Shown here in pieces: positions 40,200 through 50,500 of a stretch of 64,000 bases of DNA. Every line of letters starts with the position of its first letter. Position 1 is the first letter of the stretch. Where the stretch lies: positions 92,781 through 156,780 of the forward strand of contig CAWKKW010000001.1 of the NCBI GenBank assembly GCA_963850345.1, in the 5' to 3' direction. A program made the position numbers and the translations under genes. The notes below the pieces were generated by a model that was not told the DNA's origin, searched no databases, and saw only the letters and a program-made list of their open reading frames with translations. This DNA is from CAWKKW01 sp963850345 (GTDB lineage: Bacteria; Acidobacteriota; Terriglobia; Terriglobales; Acidobacteriaceae).

Positions 40200-40664
40200 T
40201 TATGGTGTAGCGACCCCATCAATGTCGTTAAGCGAAAAGACAAAAACTGGGAACTCTGTATCTTTGAGTTCAGGAACCAATTCATATGGATCGAAGGACT
40301 CGGCTTTCTGGGCGAGGACGATGATCCCGTATCGGTTGTGGTAGGTAGCCGGGTCGAAATCGACCTTGCCATAGACCTCGTTGGTCAGTGTTTTGACCGC
40401 CCCCGACACGAGGTTCTGATGCGTCGCGCGTACTTGATTCAAAGCCTTCAGGATGGCTTCAGTTGCCCAGGCCTTCACCTCATGGTGGCCATGTTGCGCC
40501 TTAACTTGTACGAGGAACGCTACGTCGTCGAAAAGAACGACTGCATCTGCAAGCTCTTCCCCCTTTTTCTTCGGAGGATTCCGATATGTGAAATCGCGAA
40601 AAAAGGACCGCTCAAGAAACCATTGGCTGAGACGTTCTTCGTAATCACCAGGCGTCCATCCCAT
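40200..40664 (-). CDS. PD-(D/E)xK nuclease-like protein
   Basis: The 154-residue protein has a KKKGEELADAVVLFDDVAFL segment followed directly by VQVKAQ. An Asp, a hydrophobic strand and then Q/E-x-K is the typical PD-(D/E)xK nuclease core, with an upstream Glu in an N-terminal helix (YEERLSQWFLE). The rest includes a segment (YHNRYGIIVLAQ) like a second beta strand. It could be a stand-alone nuclease or, given that it ends next to an Rhs C-terminal module, an immunity gene of a lost toxin. Its stop (TAA at 40200-40202) lies two bases before the next module. Confidence 0.5.
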   Translation of the reverse strand: MGWTPGDYEERLSQWFLERSFFRDFTYRNPPKKKGEELADAVVLFDDVAFLVQVKAQHGHHEVKAWATEAILKALNQVRATHQNLVSGAVKTLTNEVYGKVDFDPATYHNRYGIIVLAQKAESFDPYELVPELKDTEFPVFVFSLNDIDGVATP

Positions 40665-40842
40665 TGCTGACCATCAAGACAGATGATCGGTTAGACCTGC
40701 AGGCTCTACACAGAGTCGTGGGGTTATCGCGACACCATATCAGGCTTGGGTTTAGCAACGCTTCCGTGTCGGTTGCCTATCATCGCCAATGCACTCATTG
40801 ATGGACGTAATCACTTCGGCGGCGAGTCTAGCGCGCGCGTCG

Positions 40843-42519
40843 CTAGTAGATGTGTTTTATCTCCCAAAGCACATTCGAAGCGTCTACACCGTTCGTGGAA
40901 TGAATAGCAAAGCTTTTTCCTCGTACCACCTCTCCAACGAATAGGGTGCCGCATGAGACGCAGTTTTGCAGAACCAGGTAGATCACGTCTCCGGGCTTCC
41001 CCGGTTTTGCCAATGCCTCGATGGCGGATGTAGGAACCGTCACCGCACCACCTGACAGGGCAGCCACGCCCATGGTTGCATTGAACCCGTGGGTGCCTCC
41101 CCATTTTTTCCCGAGCGCCGTGTAGACCGTCTGATCGTTTTGGTCTATCTGAAATCCCTGGGTACCGTTCGTCCCAAACTTCACTGGCTTGGCATCATGA
41201 GTAAAGATAGCGAACTGCGAAGCGCCATTCGTGGAGCAGTCAGCGCTATTTCCGGTCATACCAAACACGGCACGAACCGTTTGAGTCGATCCCCCGACAG
41301 AACAATGGATTTCGTTCCCGGAATTGTTGATCGCACCGATGCCACCCACAGCAGAGCTCCCTGTCCACCTCAGATCAAACGGCTTGTACCCTTGTTCTGA
41401 TTTATTGACAAGATCATTCCAGCTCCAGTTGTGCAGATCCTCCACCATTCCACTTTGAGTTAAGCCGAGCTTACCCTCATAACTTTCCGTGGTATTCATA
41501 CCCACGAAGCACAACCCTTCGGCTAGCTGAGCGGAGTTAAGTTTGGCTGACGATCCAGAGAATAACGACACACCGCAGATATTGCCCGAGGTTTTCAAGT
41601 TGGGAGCAAAGAGATAGGAGAAGTTATCGGCTAGTGCTCCCGATTTCGAATAGAACGTGTTTGCGCCAGTGGATGTGCAGCCATTGCACGAAATAGTGGA
41701 TCCGGCGTACGCCCAAATATTTCCGTCGCCACCACCCGTGACTGTGATGCCGTCCGCCCAAATTGTTGAGCTGAAGAAAGCTGCCACACCGGCATATGCA
41801 TTGTTTATCGTTACATGAGGGCCCACGGTTACGCTTGATGCATCGGAGGCGCTTATCGCTATGGCGCCATATGCATTTGCCGCTGTCATCCCAGGTCCGT
41901 TGATCGTAAATCCGTCGATCAGGCCGATAGTATGACCTGCGTTGATTGCCCAAAAAGCCCAATCGTCGCGGTAGTAACCCGTGAAAGGAACGGATGGGCC
42001 GGAAAAGTTCAGATTCACCATGGCCGGTGTTGCCGTATCTCCGATAATCGCTATCTGACTTCCCTGAGGATGATTGATTACAAATCGCGCCGCACCAAAA
42101 CTATAGTTGCCATCTGCGAACTTTATAGTCACAAGCCTTCCTTGTCCTATCGTCGCGTTTTCCAGAAAGGCCCACGCTGCTGAGAACGTATTGAATCGGG
42201 AAGGAACATCCAGCGTAGTGTTGGCGTTTATGATCGCCAGTTCCCAATTCTTCCCTGCGTCACGCGTCGGATCATTGCCCGTTACACGCCCAAGGCTACG
42301 ATAGATGTTCAGATCCGCCCCGGTCACGTAAGAGTTTATCGAGTAGGCAGTGCCAGGACTAAAACTAGGGTAGACCTGTGTCTGGACTAAGTGTCTGCTG
42401 CCGATCGTCGCTCTCTTGCTCGATCCAGAGTTGCTGTGATGTTGAGCATAGGCACCGGCCGCAAGGAAGAGTAGCGCACAAAGCAAACATCTCCTGCAGC
42501 TTGAATGTATCGACGTCAT
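40843..42519 (-). CDS. Secreted right-handed beta-helix protein
   Basis: The 558-residue protein has a signal peptide (CRRCLLCALLFLAAGAYAQ) and a mature region of Ser/Thr/Asn/Gly-rich beta-helix coils (TINGPGMTAANAYGAIAISA, TVGPHVTINNAYAGVAAFFS). The C-terminal 80 residues (VPTSAIEALAKPG to IKHIY) may form a separate small domain. The fold is that of pectate-lyase-like or tail-spike-like proteins, but no catalytic residues can be named. GGGAGG lies five bases before the ATG at 42519; an in-frame start 37 codons upstream precedes a non-signal region. It follows the MFS gene on the same strand after 150 bp and may belong to the fructan locus. Confidence 0.62.
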   Translation of the reverse strand: MTSIHSSCRRCLLCALLFLAAGAYAQHHSNSGSSKRATIGSRHLVQTQVYPSFSPGTAYSINSYVTGADLNIYRSLGRVTGNDPTRDAGKNWELAIINANTTLDVPSRFNTFSAAWAFLENATIGQGRLVTIKFADGNYSFGAARFVINHPQGSQIAIIGDTATPAMVNLNFSGPSVPFTGYYRDDWAFWAINAGHTIGLIDGFTINGPGMTAANAYGAIAISASDASSVTVGPHVTINNAYAGVAAFFSSTIWADGITVTGGGDGNIWAYAGSTISCNGCTSTGANTFYSKSGALADNFSYLFAPNLKTSGNICGVSLFSGSSAKLNSAQLAEGLCFVGMNTTESYEGKLGLTQSGMVEDLHNWSWNDLVNKSEQGYKPFDLRWTGSSAVGGIGAINNSGNEIHCSVGGSTQTVRAVFGMTGNSADCSTNGASQFAIFTHDAKPVKFGTNGTQGFQIDQNDQTVYTALGKKWGGTHGFNATMGVAALSGGAVTVPTSAIEALAKPGKPGDVIYLVLQNCVSCGTLFVGEVVRGKSFAIHSTNGVDASNVLWEIKHIY

Positions 42520-42669
42520 TGCTGCCTCCCTATGGGGGATCTGCTTGAGCTTCATTTGACCCTGGCTGGCTCCTTCAGGTGTGGCCTTCACCCGCCTGCG
42601 AAGAAATGGTGCGACGATCTCCCTCGCCAAAAGCGACTCCTGCGCTCACCCGGTCATCCTGAAGATGCT

Positions 42670-44064
42670 CTAACCTATGCCCAGCTTGCGCCCCATATCT
42701 TCGAGCTTGATGCCTTTGGTTTCTGGATATACAAGCAAGACCACAACAAACTGCAAAGCCATCATGGCCGAGAAGAAAGCAAATGGGTACCCACCGGAGG
42801 ATGCCGCCATGAGGGGGAAGAACCCGGAGATAATCGCATTCATAAACCAATGGGAAAAGCTGCCGAGGCTCTGACCTTTGGCTCTGACCTGATTCGGGAA
42901 GATCTCACTGATGTAGACCCATATAACGGAACCTTGGGAGAAGGCGAAGAATGCAATGTACCCGATGAGCAGCCAAAGTAGCAGAGCCTGATGGCGCCCG
43001 GTGAAGAAGACAAACGAAACACCTGCGAGACACGCACAAGTGCCAACCGACCCAATTAGAAGAAGCTTTTTTCGGCCCATTTTGTCAATCACACCCATGG
43101 CCAGCACGGTGAAGACGAGGAAGGTCGCTCCCACGGCGACACTCTGAAGATCGGCAGACATCTTGTTGAATCCGGCGTGGCCAAAAATGTCATTTAGGTA
43201 GTAGAGGATTGCGTTGATGCCTGCGAGTTGATTGAACATACCGATCGAAATCGCAAGAAATATTGGGAGGAGATACTTTCGAGTAAACAAGACATTCTGG
43301 GAGGCGTGCTCGAGGTCTATGGAAGCGACGATTTCCTGCAAGTCGTTCTCATAACTCTCGTCTCCTGTCAGTTTCAACACCGTTCTGGCTTCATCGATCC
43401 TTTCTTTCTTGACCAGCCAGCGCGGGCTACGCGGTATACCTATGAGCATCCACAAGAACAGAGCGGCGGGGATTGCTGACACACCCAGTTTCCACCGCCA
43501 TTCGGTCGCCCCGAGATGCAGCAGCCCCAAGAGATAATTCGACAGGTACGCGAGCATAATTCCGAAGACAACATTGAATTGGAAGAAGCCAACTAGTCTC
43601 CCACGCCATTTGGCCGGCGCAATCTCGGCTATATACATTGGACCCAGTACGGAGGATCCCCCTATGGCTATACCTTCCACAAAGCGGAAGAGCACAAGCG
43701 CGTACCAGTTCCACGCGAAGCCGCACCCTAGAGCCGAAACCAAGTACAAGATGGCCAGAACGCGGAGGCTGTCACGCCGGCCGTACCGGTCCCCCGGAAT
43801 TCCCGCTGTCATCGCACCGACAACCGTGCCCCAGAGTGCGATTGCGACGGTCAGGCCCAGCGAACCAGGCGATAGTTGATAGGTCTTACTAAGGTCGGCA
43901 GTTGTGCCCGCAATGACGGCCGTATCAAATCCGAATAACAGTCCGCCCAGCGCTGCTACGACTGTACTCTTGATTAGATAGCCATTTAGCTTTGCAGGTG
44001 AGTTTGCAACGCCGGCAGAACTCGGCGCGGACGCAACCGGTACGGGTGTCCTTTCCGTTGTCAT
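42670..44064 (-). CDS. Sugar porter family MFS transporter
   Basis: The 464-residue protein has 12 membrane segments and the sugar-porter signatures GGLLFGFDTAVIAG (helix 1), GDRYGRRDSLR (loop 2-3), RFVEGIAIGGSSV (helix 4), QLAGINAILYYLNDIF (helix 7) and VYPETKGIKLEDM (C-terminus). It is a proton-linked or facilitated monosaccharide transporter of the XylE/GLUT type in the inner membrane. It sits seven bases after the GH32 gene on the same strand, so it most likely takes up the fructose or short fructans released by the two GH32-type enzymes. Complete and normal in length. Confidence 0.93.
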   Translation of the reverse strand: MTTERTPVPVASAPSSAGVANSPAKLNGYLIKSTVVAALGGLLFGFDTAVIAGTTADLSKTYQLSPGSLGLTVAIALWGTVVGAMTAGIPGDRYGRRDSLRVLAILYLVSALGCGFAWNWYALVLFRFVEGIAIGGSSVLGPMYIAEIAPAKWRGRLVGFFQFNVVFGIMLAYLSNYLLGLLHLGATEWRWKLGVSAIPAALFLWMLIGIPRSPRWLVKKERIDEARTVLKLTGDESYENDLQEIVASIDLEHASQNVLFTRKYLLPIFLAISIGMFNQLAGINAILYYLNDIFGHAGFNKMSADLQSVAVGATFLVFTVLAMGVIDKMGRKKLLLIGSVGTCACLAGVSFVFFTGRHQALLLWLLIGYIAFFAFSQGSVIWVYISEIFPNQVRAKGQSLGSFSHWFMNAIISGFFPLMAASSGGYPFAFFSAMMALQFVVVLLVYPETKGIKLEDMGRKLGIG

Positions 44065-44071
44065 TGCTGAG

Positions 44072-45655
44072 TTAGATCCCCGTGATCTTAGTATTTCTGA
44101 ATCGAGCCGTACCTTGATTGACGAATAGGCCCCATCGCCCGCTTGATAGGTCGTACATACGTGTGCTCATCGCAACTTTTCCGGCCACGTACACGACTGC
44201 GATAGTGCCATCGACGAAGATTTTTATTTCCACGGGCGCTCCAGGTTCCAGATCGATCCAGCGGTCGAGCCCGGGCATGTATCCGCCCTCGTTGCTCGTT
44301 ATGGGATGCTCTGGACCCGACCCTCGCGGCCAAGAGTCGAATACCACCCGGTGATTCTGCGGCTCCAGCCGAACATAATAAGAGTTCTCCAGATCATCAC
44401 TGGTTCGCAACATAATGCCGCAGCCGTGGGTGCCAGGCTCGAACTCGACTTGTGTCTCAATCTTGCAACGAATGGGCATCTGTCCCGCTTCGGAACACCC
44501 AAAGGATCCGGGCGCCGCTATGTGGACTCCCTCATCTCCAACTGTGACTTGACCAAGCGAGGGCGTAAACTGCGCAGGCAGCGGCTTGCTCCAGGCCTTG
44601 TCAACAGTGAGTGGGACTCTCACGGAAAGAGTTCCGTCACTCTCCTGCCTCAATTCGTGAACCACGAGATTGCCGCCCCAGTCCCACCGATAGTAATCCT
44701 TCCTCTGGGCACGAGTCGGATCCCAGCCGAATAAGAAGCGGCGTTGTCCGTCGGAAGCCGTTTTTGCCGCATAGAAGGCGCGTCCGTCAAAGTAATCGTA
44801 TTTTGGAGTAAGCCAGGGACCCCGAATGGACTTGCTCATCCGATAGCGAGTGCGCGTCAAATCGGTGAATTCCGAGAACACCAGGTACCACCACTCGCCC
44901 ATGCGGAACAGGTCTGGGCACTCATGGGTGTAATACAGACCAGGCGTCCAGAAAGGTTCACGCACTTCCCATTTCTTTAGATCTTTGGACGTGCATAGGG
45001 CGGTGCACCCGCGTCTCCGGCTCGGGCCGGTTTTCAGACGTGCTGCCAATAACATCCAGTACTCGCCTGCCTCTTCATTTCTAAACACAAACGGGTCTCG
45101 CCAATCGTGCGGCTCGAACCTGTCCGGAGGCGCGTAAAACGTATCTTGCGGCACCTTTTCCCACTTCAACAAATCCGGGCTGACTGCATGCATTACTCCC
45201 TGTTCTGGCTTGCCCTGTGCGCGCAAATGTGGATTGTGGCCAGTGTAGAAGATGTGATACATCCCTTCCCCGTGCGTCACTGAACCAGTGAACACGAACA
45301 GATCCTGATCGTCTTTGGATCCACGCCGCAACATTTCGCCATGGTCTTCGAAATGCACGAAGTCTGTCGTACTCACCTGATACCAGGGAGTCCCCTCACC
45401 GTGGGCCGCTATATCCCGCCAATCGAGAAGAAAGAACAAGTGAAATTTGCCGCCGCTGTAATAAGGGATGAAGTCGGCCGCCCACGCATCCTTGGGTCGA
45501 TAAAAGAACTCAGGCTCTTGCAGATCTGTGCTCTGACCAGCTAGCTCTCCTGCGGAAGCAAGTCTTGCCCTTGAGTTGGCGGCGACCAAGAAAGGAGGAG
45601 CGCTCAGCGCTAGAGTCGAGGCAGCGAGGGCTTCGAGGAATTGACGTCTTCTCAT
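44072..45655 (-). CDS. Tat-exported glycoside hydrolase family 32 (fructan hydrolase-type)
   Basis: The 527-residue protein has a Tat signal (MRRRQFLEALAASTLALSAP). The five-bladed GH32 propeller shows DFIPYYSGGKFHLFFL in the place of the WMNDPNG nucleophile block, HDWRDPFVF as the RDP motif and YYTHECPDLF as the EC motif with the acid/base Glu. A C-terminal beta-sandwich (residues 390-527) completes the family architecture. GH32 enzymes hydrolyse sucrose, inulin or levan, or transfer fructosyl units. The variant first motif, keeping the Asp, places it in a less typical GH32 branch. Close coupling to a sugar transporter supports a role in fructan use. Confidence 0.87.
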   Translation of the reverse strand: MRRRQFLEALAASTLALSAPPFLVAANSRARLASAGELAGQSTDLQEPEFFYRPKDAWAADFIPYYSGGKFHLFFLLDWRDIAAHGEGTPWYQVSTTDFVHFEDHGEMLRRGSKDDQDLFVFTGSVTHGEGMYHIFYTGHNPHLRAQGKPEQGVMHAVSPDLLKWEKVPQDTFYAPPDRFEPHDWRDPFVFRNEEAGEYWMLLAARLKTGPSRRRGCTALCTSKDLKKWEVREPFWTPGLYYTHECPDLFRMGEWWYLVFSEFTDLTRTRYRMSKSIRGPWLTPKYDYFDGRAFYAAKTASDGQRRFLFGWDPTRAQRKDYYRWDWGGNLVVHELRQESDGTLSVRVPLTVDKAWSKPLPAQFTPSLGQVTVGDEGVHIAAPGSFGCSEAGQMPIRCKIETQVEFEPGTHGCGIMLRTSDDLENSYYVRLEPQNHRVVFDSWPRGSGPEHPITSNEGGYMPGLDRWIDLEPGAPVEIKIFVDGTIAVVYVAGKVAMSTRMYDLSSGRWGLFVNQGTARFRNTKITGI

Positions 45656-45743
45656 GGTCGGGTTTTCTCCTGGAGATAGGGCGCTTTTTGCAGATAGTCA
45701 TTTGCCAGTGTTAGTGCGGTCACGATTTAGAAGTCTCCACGGA

Positions 45744-47345
45744 TCACACCCGAATGCTGAAGGCACTCAACTGCTTGAACGTACCGCGCCCGGCTTCGAT
45801 GTAAAGTCCGAGTCGTCCGCTCTGCGGCTGGTAACGAACGAAATTCAACAGTAAAACGTCATCCACATACACCTCACAGAACTCAGACTTTGTGATGATT
45901 CGGATGTGGTAATCACGTCCAAACCTCACCGGAAGGCGGCGCGCTTCAAGCCTGTCGAGCATGGGTAGGTCCGTGAAGGTTACGCACTGCTGATCGAAGT
46001 CAAGATAGACAGCGAGTGTGTCGCGGAATAGAAGACCAATAGCTCGTCCTTCATCCAATCGGACTATTGAACTCCAAATGAAATTTTCAGCCTCGGGGCC
46101 ACATCTACGAACAGACCATGATCTCGGCGAGACGGCCCTGACCTCGTGTGCCACGCTTGTCCAATTCCCTGCTGCACCGAAACGCCGAGACGCCATCTCA
46201 TGAGGGACTTCCTCCAGTTGCGGAGGGGCCTCTCCTACGATCAATGTTTGCTCGATTCGCGATTCTATCAACGCACAATAGGCCGGAACCAGGCGCCCGT
46301 CGCTCAAAGCCTTTACCTCTTTCGGCGTCGAGAGGCATCCGAGTGTGCCGGGCGCTCTGTCCTTTCGGTCCTGCCGTTCTGCCTGCGTGTACATCACGTA
46401 TCGTCGGCTGTTCCACTGCACCGTGCGGCAGCTGAATCCATTGAATTCCATGGAACCCATAAATAGCGTTTCATCGCCGACGGAATAGGGGCCACCGATC
46501 CTGCGAGAGGATGCATACACGGTGCCGTAAGTGACGTAGGGATCGCAATACGCGCCCCGCACCCCATCGAAATTCCCGGTTGCGCAAATCATCCACCAGC
46601 GGCCATCAAGATAAAAGACGTCCGGTTCTTCGAGAATTCCAAAGGAGTTTGGCGCAAAGACAGGCGGTCCTTGCCTCCAATGAATCAGATCGCGCGAGAC
46701 TGCGTGAGCAATGACGGCGCTTTCCGCCAACTCTCCGGCTAAGGTGCGGGCGGTGAAGAAGCCATGGAACTCCTTGGTCTCCGGATCCATGACCACAATC
46801 AAATCTCTACAATCGCCTGCTTGATACCAGCGGCCGTCGGGCTCGATAACCGGTTCCGGATTCCTAGTCCAATGGATTGCGTCCTCGGAAGTTGCCACAC
46901 ACAGGCGTTGGACTTGGCCTCGCTCCGATTTCTTCCTTGCCGTGTAGAACAGATAATGACTACCAGATTCGTAAAAGGTGCAGCCGGTGAAGAGATCCAT
47001 ATCATCGACCGATCCTTCCGGCCCCGGATACAGAGCCACGGGTAACTCCGTCCAAGTGAGAAGATCGCTACTCATGGCGTGGCCGAGAGCCACGCCATCC
47101 AGGTCTGGTCGATCACTGCCGGGACGCTTCTTCTGCAGATGAATAACATGAACTTCTTTTCCGTGAGTGAAGTACCAACTGTCCCAGACGAAAAGACCAC
47201 GAGGATGATAATTAAGGTGATTTGAACCTGCGGTTTGCTGACTGCTGTCAGCCTCTGAGAACTTAAGCTTTCCAACAAGGCTGCCAAGAGGGGCGGCGGC
47301 GGCAGACCAGACAAATTCCCGCCGCGTTAAGCATTGATTGGCCAT
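45744..47345 (-). CDS. GH32-like beta-fructosidase homologue with altered nucleophile motif
   Basis: The 533-residue protein has a Tat-type N-terminus (LTRREFVWSAAAAPLGSL). The propeller starts NYHPRGLFVWDSWYF, where Asp may take the nucleophile position, then HVIHLQ and HAMSSDLLTW. GDCRDLIVV corresponds to the RDP motif and GILEEPDVFYLDGRWW supplies the acid/base Glu. A C-terminal beta-sandwich (DYHIRIITKSEFCEVYVDD) matches GH32. The three acidic positions can be aligned by eye, but the motifs are unusual, so GH43/GH68-clan relatives remain possible. It sits between the TonB receptor and the first GH32 gene on the same strand, so the locus has two related extracytoplasmic enzymes. Confidence 0.75.
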   Translation of the reverse strand: MANQCLTRREFVWSAAAAPLGSLVGKLKFSEADSSQQTAGSNHLNYHPRGLFVWDSWYFTHGKEVHVIHLQKKRPGSDRPDLDGVALGHAMSSDLLTWTELPVALYPGPEGSVDDMDLFTGCTFYESGSHYLFYTARKKSERGQVQRLCVATSEDAIHWTRNPEPVIEPDGRWYQAGDCRDLIVVMDPETKEFHGFFTARTLAGELAESAVIAHAVSRDLIHWRQGPPVFAPNSFGILEEPDVFYLDGRWWMICATGNFDGVRGAYCDPYVTYGTVYASSRRIGGPYSVGDETLFMGSMEFNGFSCRTVQWNSRRYVMYTQAERQDRKDRAPGTLGCLSTPKEVKALSDGRLVPAYCALIESRIEQTLIVGEAPPQLEEVPHEMASRRFGAAGNWTSVAHEVRAVSPRSWSVRRCGPEAENFIWSSIVRLDEGRAIGLLFRDTLAVYLDFDQQCVTFTDLPMLDRLEARRLPVRFGRDYHIRIITKSEFCEVYVDDVLLLNFVRYQPQSGRLGLYIEAGRGTFKQLSAFSIRV

Positions 47346-47529
47346 TAATCTCCAGCTCTTCGTTGTGAGAGCCGATAGCAGCTCTGTCTCAGATTCGATC
47401 GAGGTCAGCAGGGTTTAACCTGAGCTTTGATCTCAGGAACTCGACGCCAACCTCGTGGCTAATCGAAGATGTATCTATTTGGTTCTTTCCCGGATGCGGT
47501 ATGCGGGTCAACAAACATTCCGACCGGCA

Positions 47530-50500
47530 CTAGTACGTGATGCGCAGGCTAAGCTGCGTGGTTCTTGCCTGATTGGTTCCGGTCGCCTTACCAAAAAGCC
47601 CGTCTGAGAGGTTGGTATCCCAATTAGTAAGATTCACTCGGTTGAATGCATTAAATAATTCGGCTCGAAACTGTAATTGCGCCCCCTCGTGCACGAACCA
47701 TGGAATGTGATTGCCTTTTGCGAATGCCAGATCTACCTGGGCGAAACCGGGACCCCGGTAGGGATCGCGACCGAGGTTGCCTTCTACACCGCAGTAAGAG
47801 GGGCCGTCCGGCGGACAAGGGGATGGAAAAGCGGATGCGGGGAATACACCCTTCAAGTAGTCGGACCGGCTAAGGCCAGTCTTGCTTCGCCCGAAAGCAG
47901 GAGCGTTCGGGTAGTCATAGAAGTTGCCATCGCCGTTGTAGTCGGCGGTCGAGGTGAAGACGGACTGCGGAGCACCGGCAGACAACACCGCGACGGTGCT
48001 GATCTGCCAACCTCCAAACACCCCCTTCTTGACGCCGTCCCAGCGAGAGGGAGTAAAGACCTCCCACAGTCCATTGAATGCAAGCTGCTTGTCGATATCC
48101 CCTTCGGAAATGCTGCGCTGGGCACGGAAGTTGTAAGCATCCACCACCGCGTCATTCTCGGAACAACGGTTGCAGCCAGGAGCACCACCCAATAAGTCTA
48201 TTGCTTTGCCAAAGGTGTAAGCCGCCTGGAGATTGAAACCGTGAGAGAACGCATGCCTGACTGCGACGTCACCGCCGTTGTATGAGGAGTGGTTGCTGTT
48301 GTCGGCATAGTTGATGGCGCCGAAGTACGGATTGAGCCTAGTAATATCTCCGCCATGAGCGGTGCGGTCTCCGGCAAACCGGTTTCGGTTCGTGATGGCA
48401 TAGAGGTGAATCCCGTTCGATCCTAAGTAATCGGCCTCCACGGTCCAAGCGCGTCCCAGGCTCTGCTGAATGCCTAAGAACCAGTTCTCGGCATAAGCCT
48501 GCTTTAGTTTTAGATCAGCACCACCGACGTCAGCCAGACCCGCGATGGGTCCTCCTGCTGGATTCACGCCAACCGGCAGCGGGGGCGTCGGGCAATTGAA
48601 AGGAAATTGATTCGATTGACAGTAACCGTATACGGGTTGAGGTCCTGATGGCACTAGAACGCTTGCGGTGAAGGATGCGGCTATGGGTGGATTCGCAAAA
48701 GCCGTATCGCTCCAGATCGTATCTCCACCGCGATTGTAGAAAATTCCTGCTCCCGCCCTTACGGATAGATTTTTGATCCCGCCCGGCTGCCAAGCGATGC
48801 CCAGTCGAGGAGCGAAATAATTCCGCTTCTCTTCCGTGAAAGCATTCCTGGATTTCATCACAAAGGCGGTCGCAATCTGCTGCGGTAGATTGTTGCCCGA
48901 CCCGAGGATTAAATTGCTTCGATTGCCGTGAGCCTCGCTGGGATTGGAAGGAAATTCCCACCGCAGCCCCATGTCGACAGAGAGGTTAGCTCTGGCCTTC
49001 CAATTGTCCTGTACATAGGTTCCATAGTCGCTTCGGAGCCAATATCTTTGCTCGTTCGCAATGCCTCCGGTTCTCGGATCGAAGGTGATCGACTGAAAGT
49101 CAGGTTTGTCCGATGCGAAGTCAAAAACATTTAGGAAGGTATAAGTGGGGCGCGCTGCTGCTTTAGTGAATTTGGCGAAATTCTGATCATGGAACATTTC
49201 GAATCCCGCCTTCACCGAGTGTCTTCCGTGATTGAGGGAGAGCACTTCGCGCCAGTGACTATCGGCGTTCGCAAATCCATTCTGCGCAATGAACCCATTG
49301 CTAAACCCGGTCACGCCCGAAACGCCGATTCCTGGAATCTGGCAATTCGGACAGTTGGTGTGATAGGTCTGATGGGTTCCCCCAATTCCGGACATTAAGA
49401 CGAGGTTGGGAGTGAATACGTGAACCCAGTTCGCGGCTCCATAGTAGGCATTGTTGGTGGAATCCTGGTTGAAGTCAGGCCGTACGGCATCGTTGTTGCC
49501 GGTAGTCGTGGTTCTGTAGAAATTCCCGTAAACCTTATCGCCCGAGGCAAAGTTTTGATCGATTCGGACATTCCACTGGAGGCCCTTTTCCGGAGAGACA
49601 TAGGAGTGCGCAGCTGTACCTAACAATGGAAGGTCGCAGGGCAAGCCTAGCGGACCTGTTCCGGCGCAGCCAGGCGACAGGGAGCCGACGGTCTGGAGGT
49701 TGGTCAAAGGACCGACAGCCGGATGGAACTTTGCGAGAAGAGCCGTGGATACGTTGTTCGGGTAGTTCGCCTGCAGAAAACTTAGAAACTGCGGCGTCTC
49801 CACCGAAGTCAGGTACGCATGTGCGCTGGTTGCGCGAACTTGATCGTAGGTGAAGAAGAAAAAGGTTTTGTCTCTGCGGACGGGCCCGCCAACAGAGCCG
49901 CCGAACTCATTCCTGCGAAATACTGGCAGCGTCCGCCCGGTAACCGGATCCTTCGTGTTCTGAAATTCAGTGCGGGCGGTGAGCAGATTGTCTTCGTGAT
50001 ATTCAAAGAGTGAACCGTGGAACTTGTTGGCGCCCGACCGGGTCACCAGTTGAGCAATAGCGCCACCGCCGAGCCCAAATTGGGCTGAGTAATCGGTGGT
50101 CGATACAACTATCTCCTCAATCGAGTCCGGATTGGGAACAACTTTGACGAAGCCAAGGGACGCGGAATCGCTGAGGAAAGTACCGTCAAGGTAATTTGTG
50201 TTAGCGGAGGCGGGCTGGCCATTGCTGAGCAGAGCGGGAAGCTGATCGTTTGCGAAAATGTCCAATCCCGGGTTTCCCATGGCTCCGTTGCCAACAACGC
50301 CAGGCGCCTGTGCCACAACGTTGATGAAATTGCGGCCTTGTAGCGGCAGTTCTCTGATTTGCTGCTGATCGATGAAACCTGCGACAGTCGGCGCGTCGGT
50401 CTGGACCAGCGGAGGAGCAGACGTGACCACAACGCTCTGTTCGGTCTTAGCAGGCGACAGGCTCAACGGAACGCCCTGAACCGCCCCGGCAACAAGTAAT

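Noticed and set aside
40199..40372. Upstream extension of the Rhs toxin frame
   Set aside because: These codons overlap the nuclease-like gene in another phase and look like random sequence. The Rhs-like part begins at about 40198.
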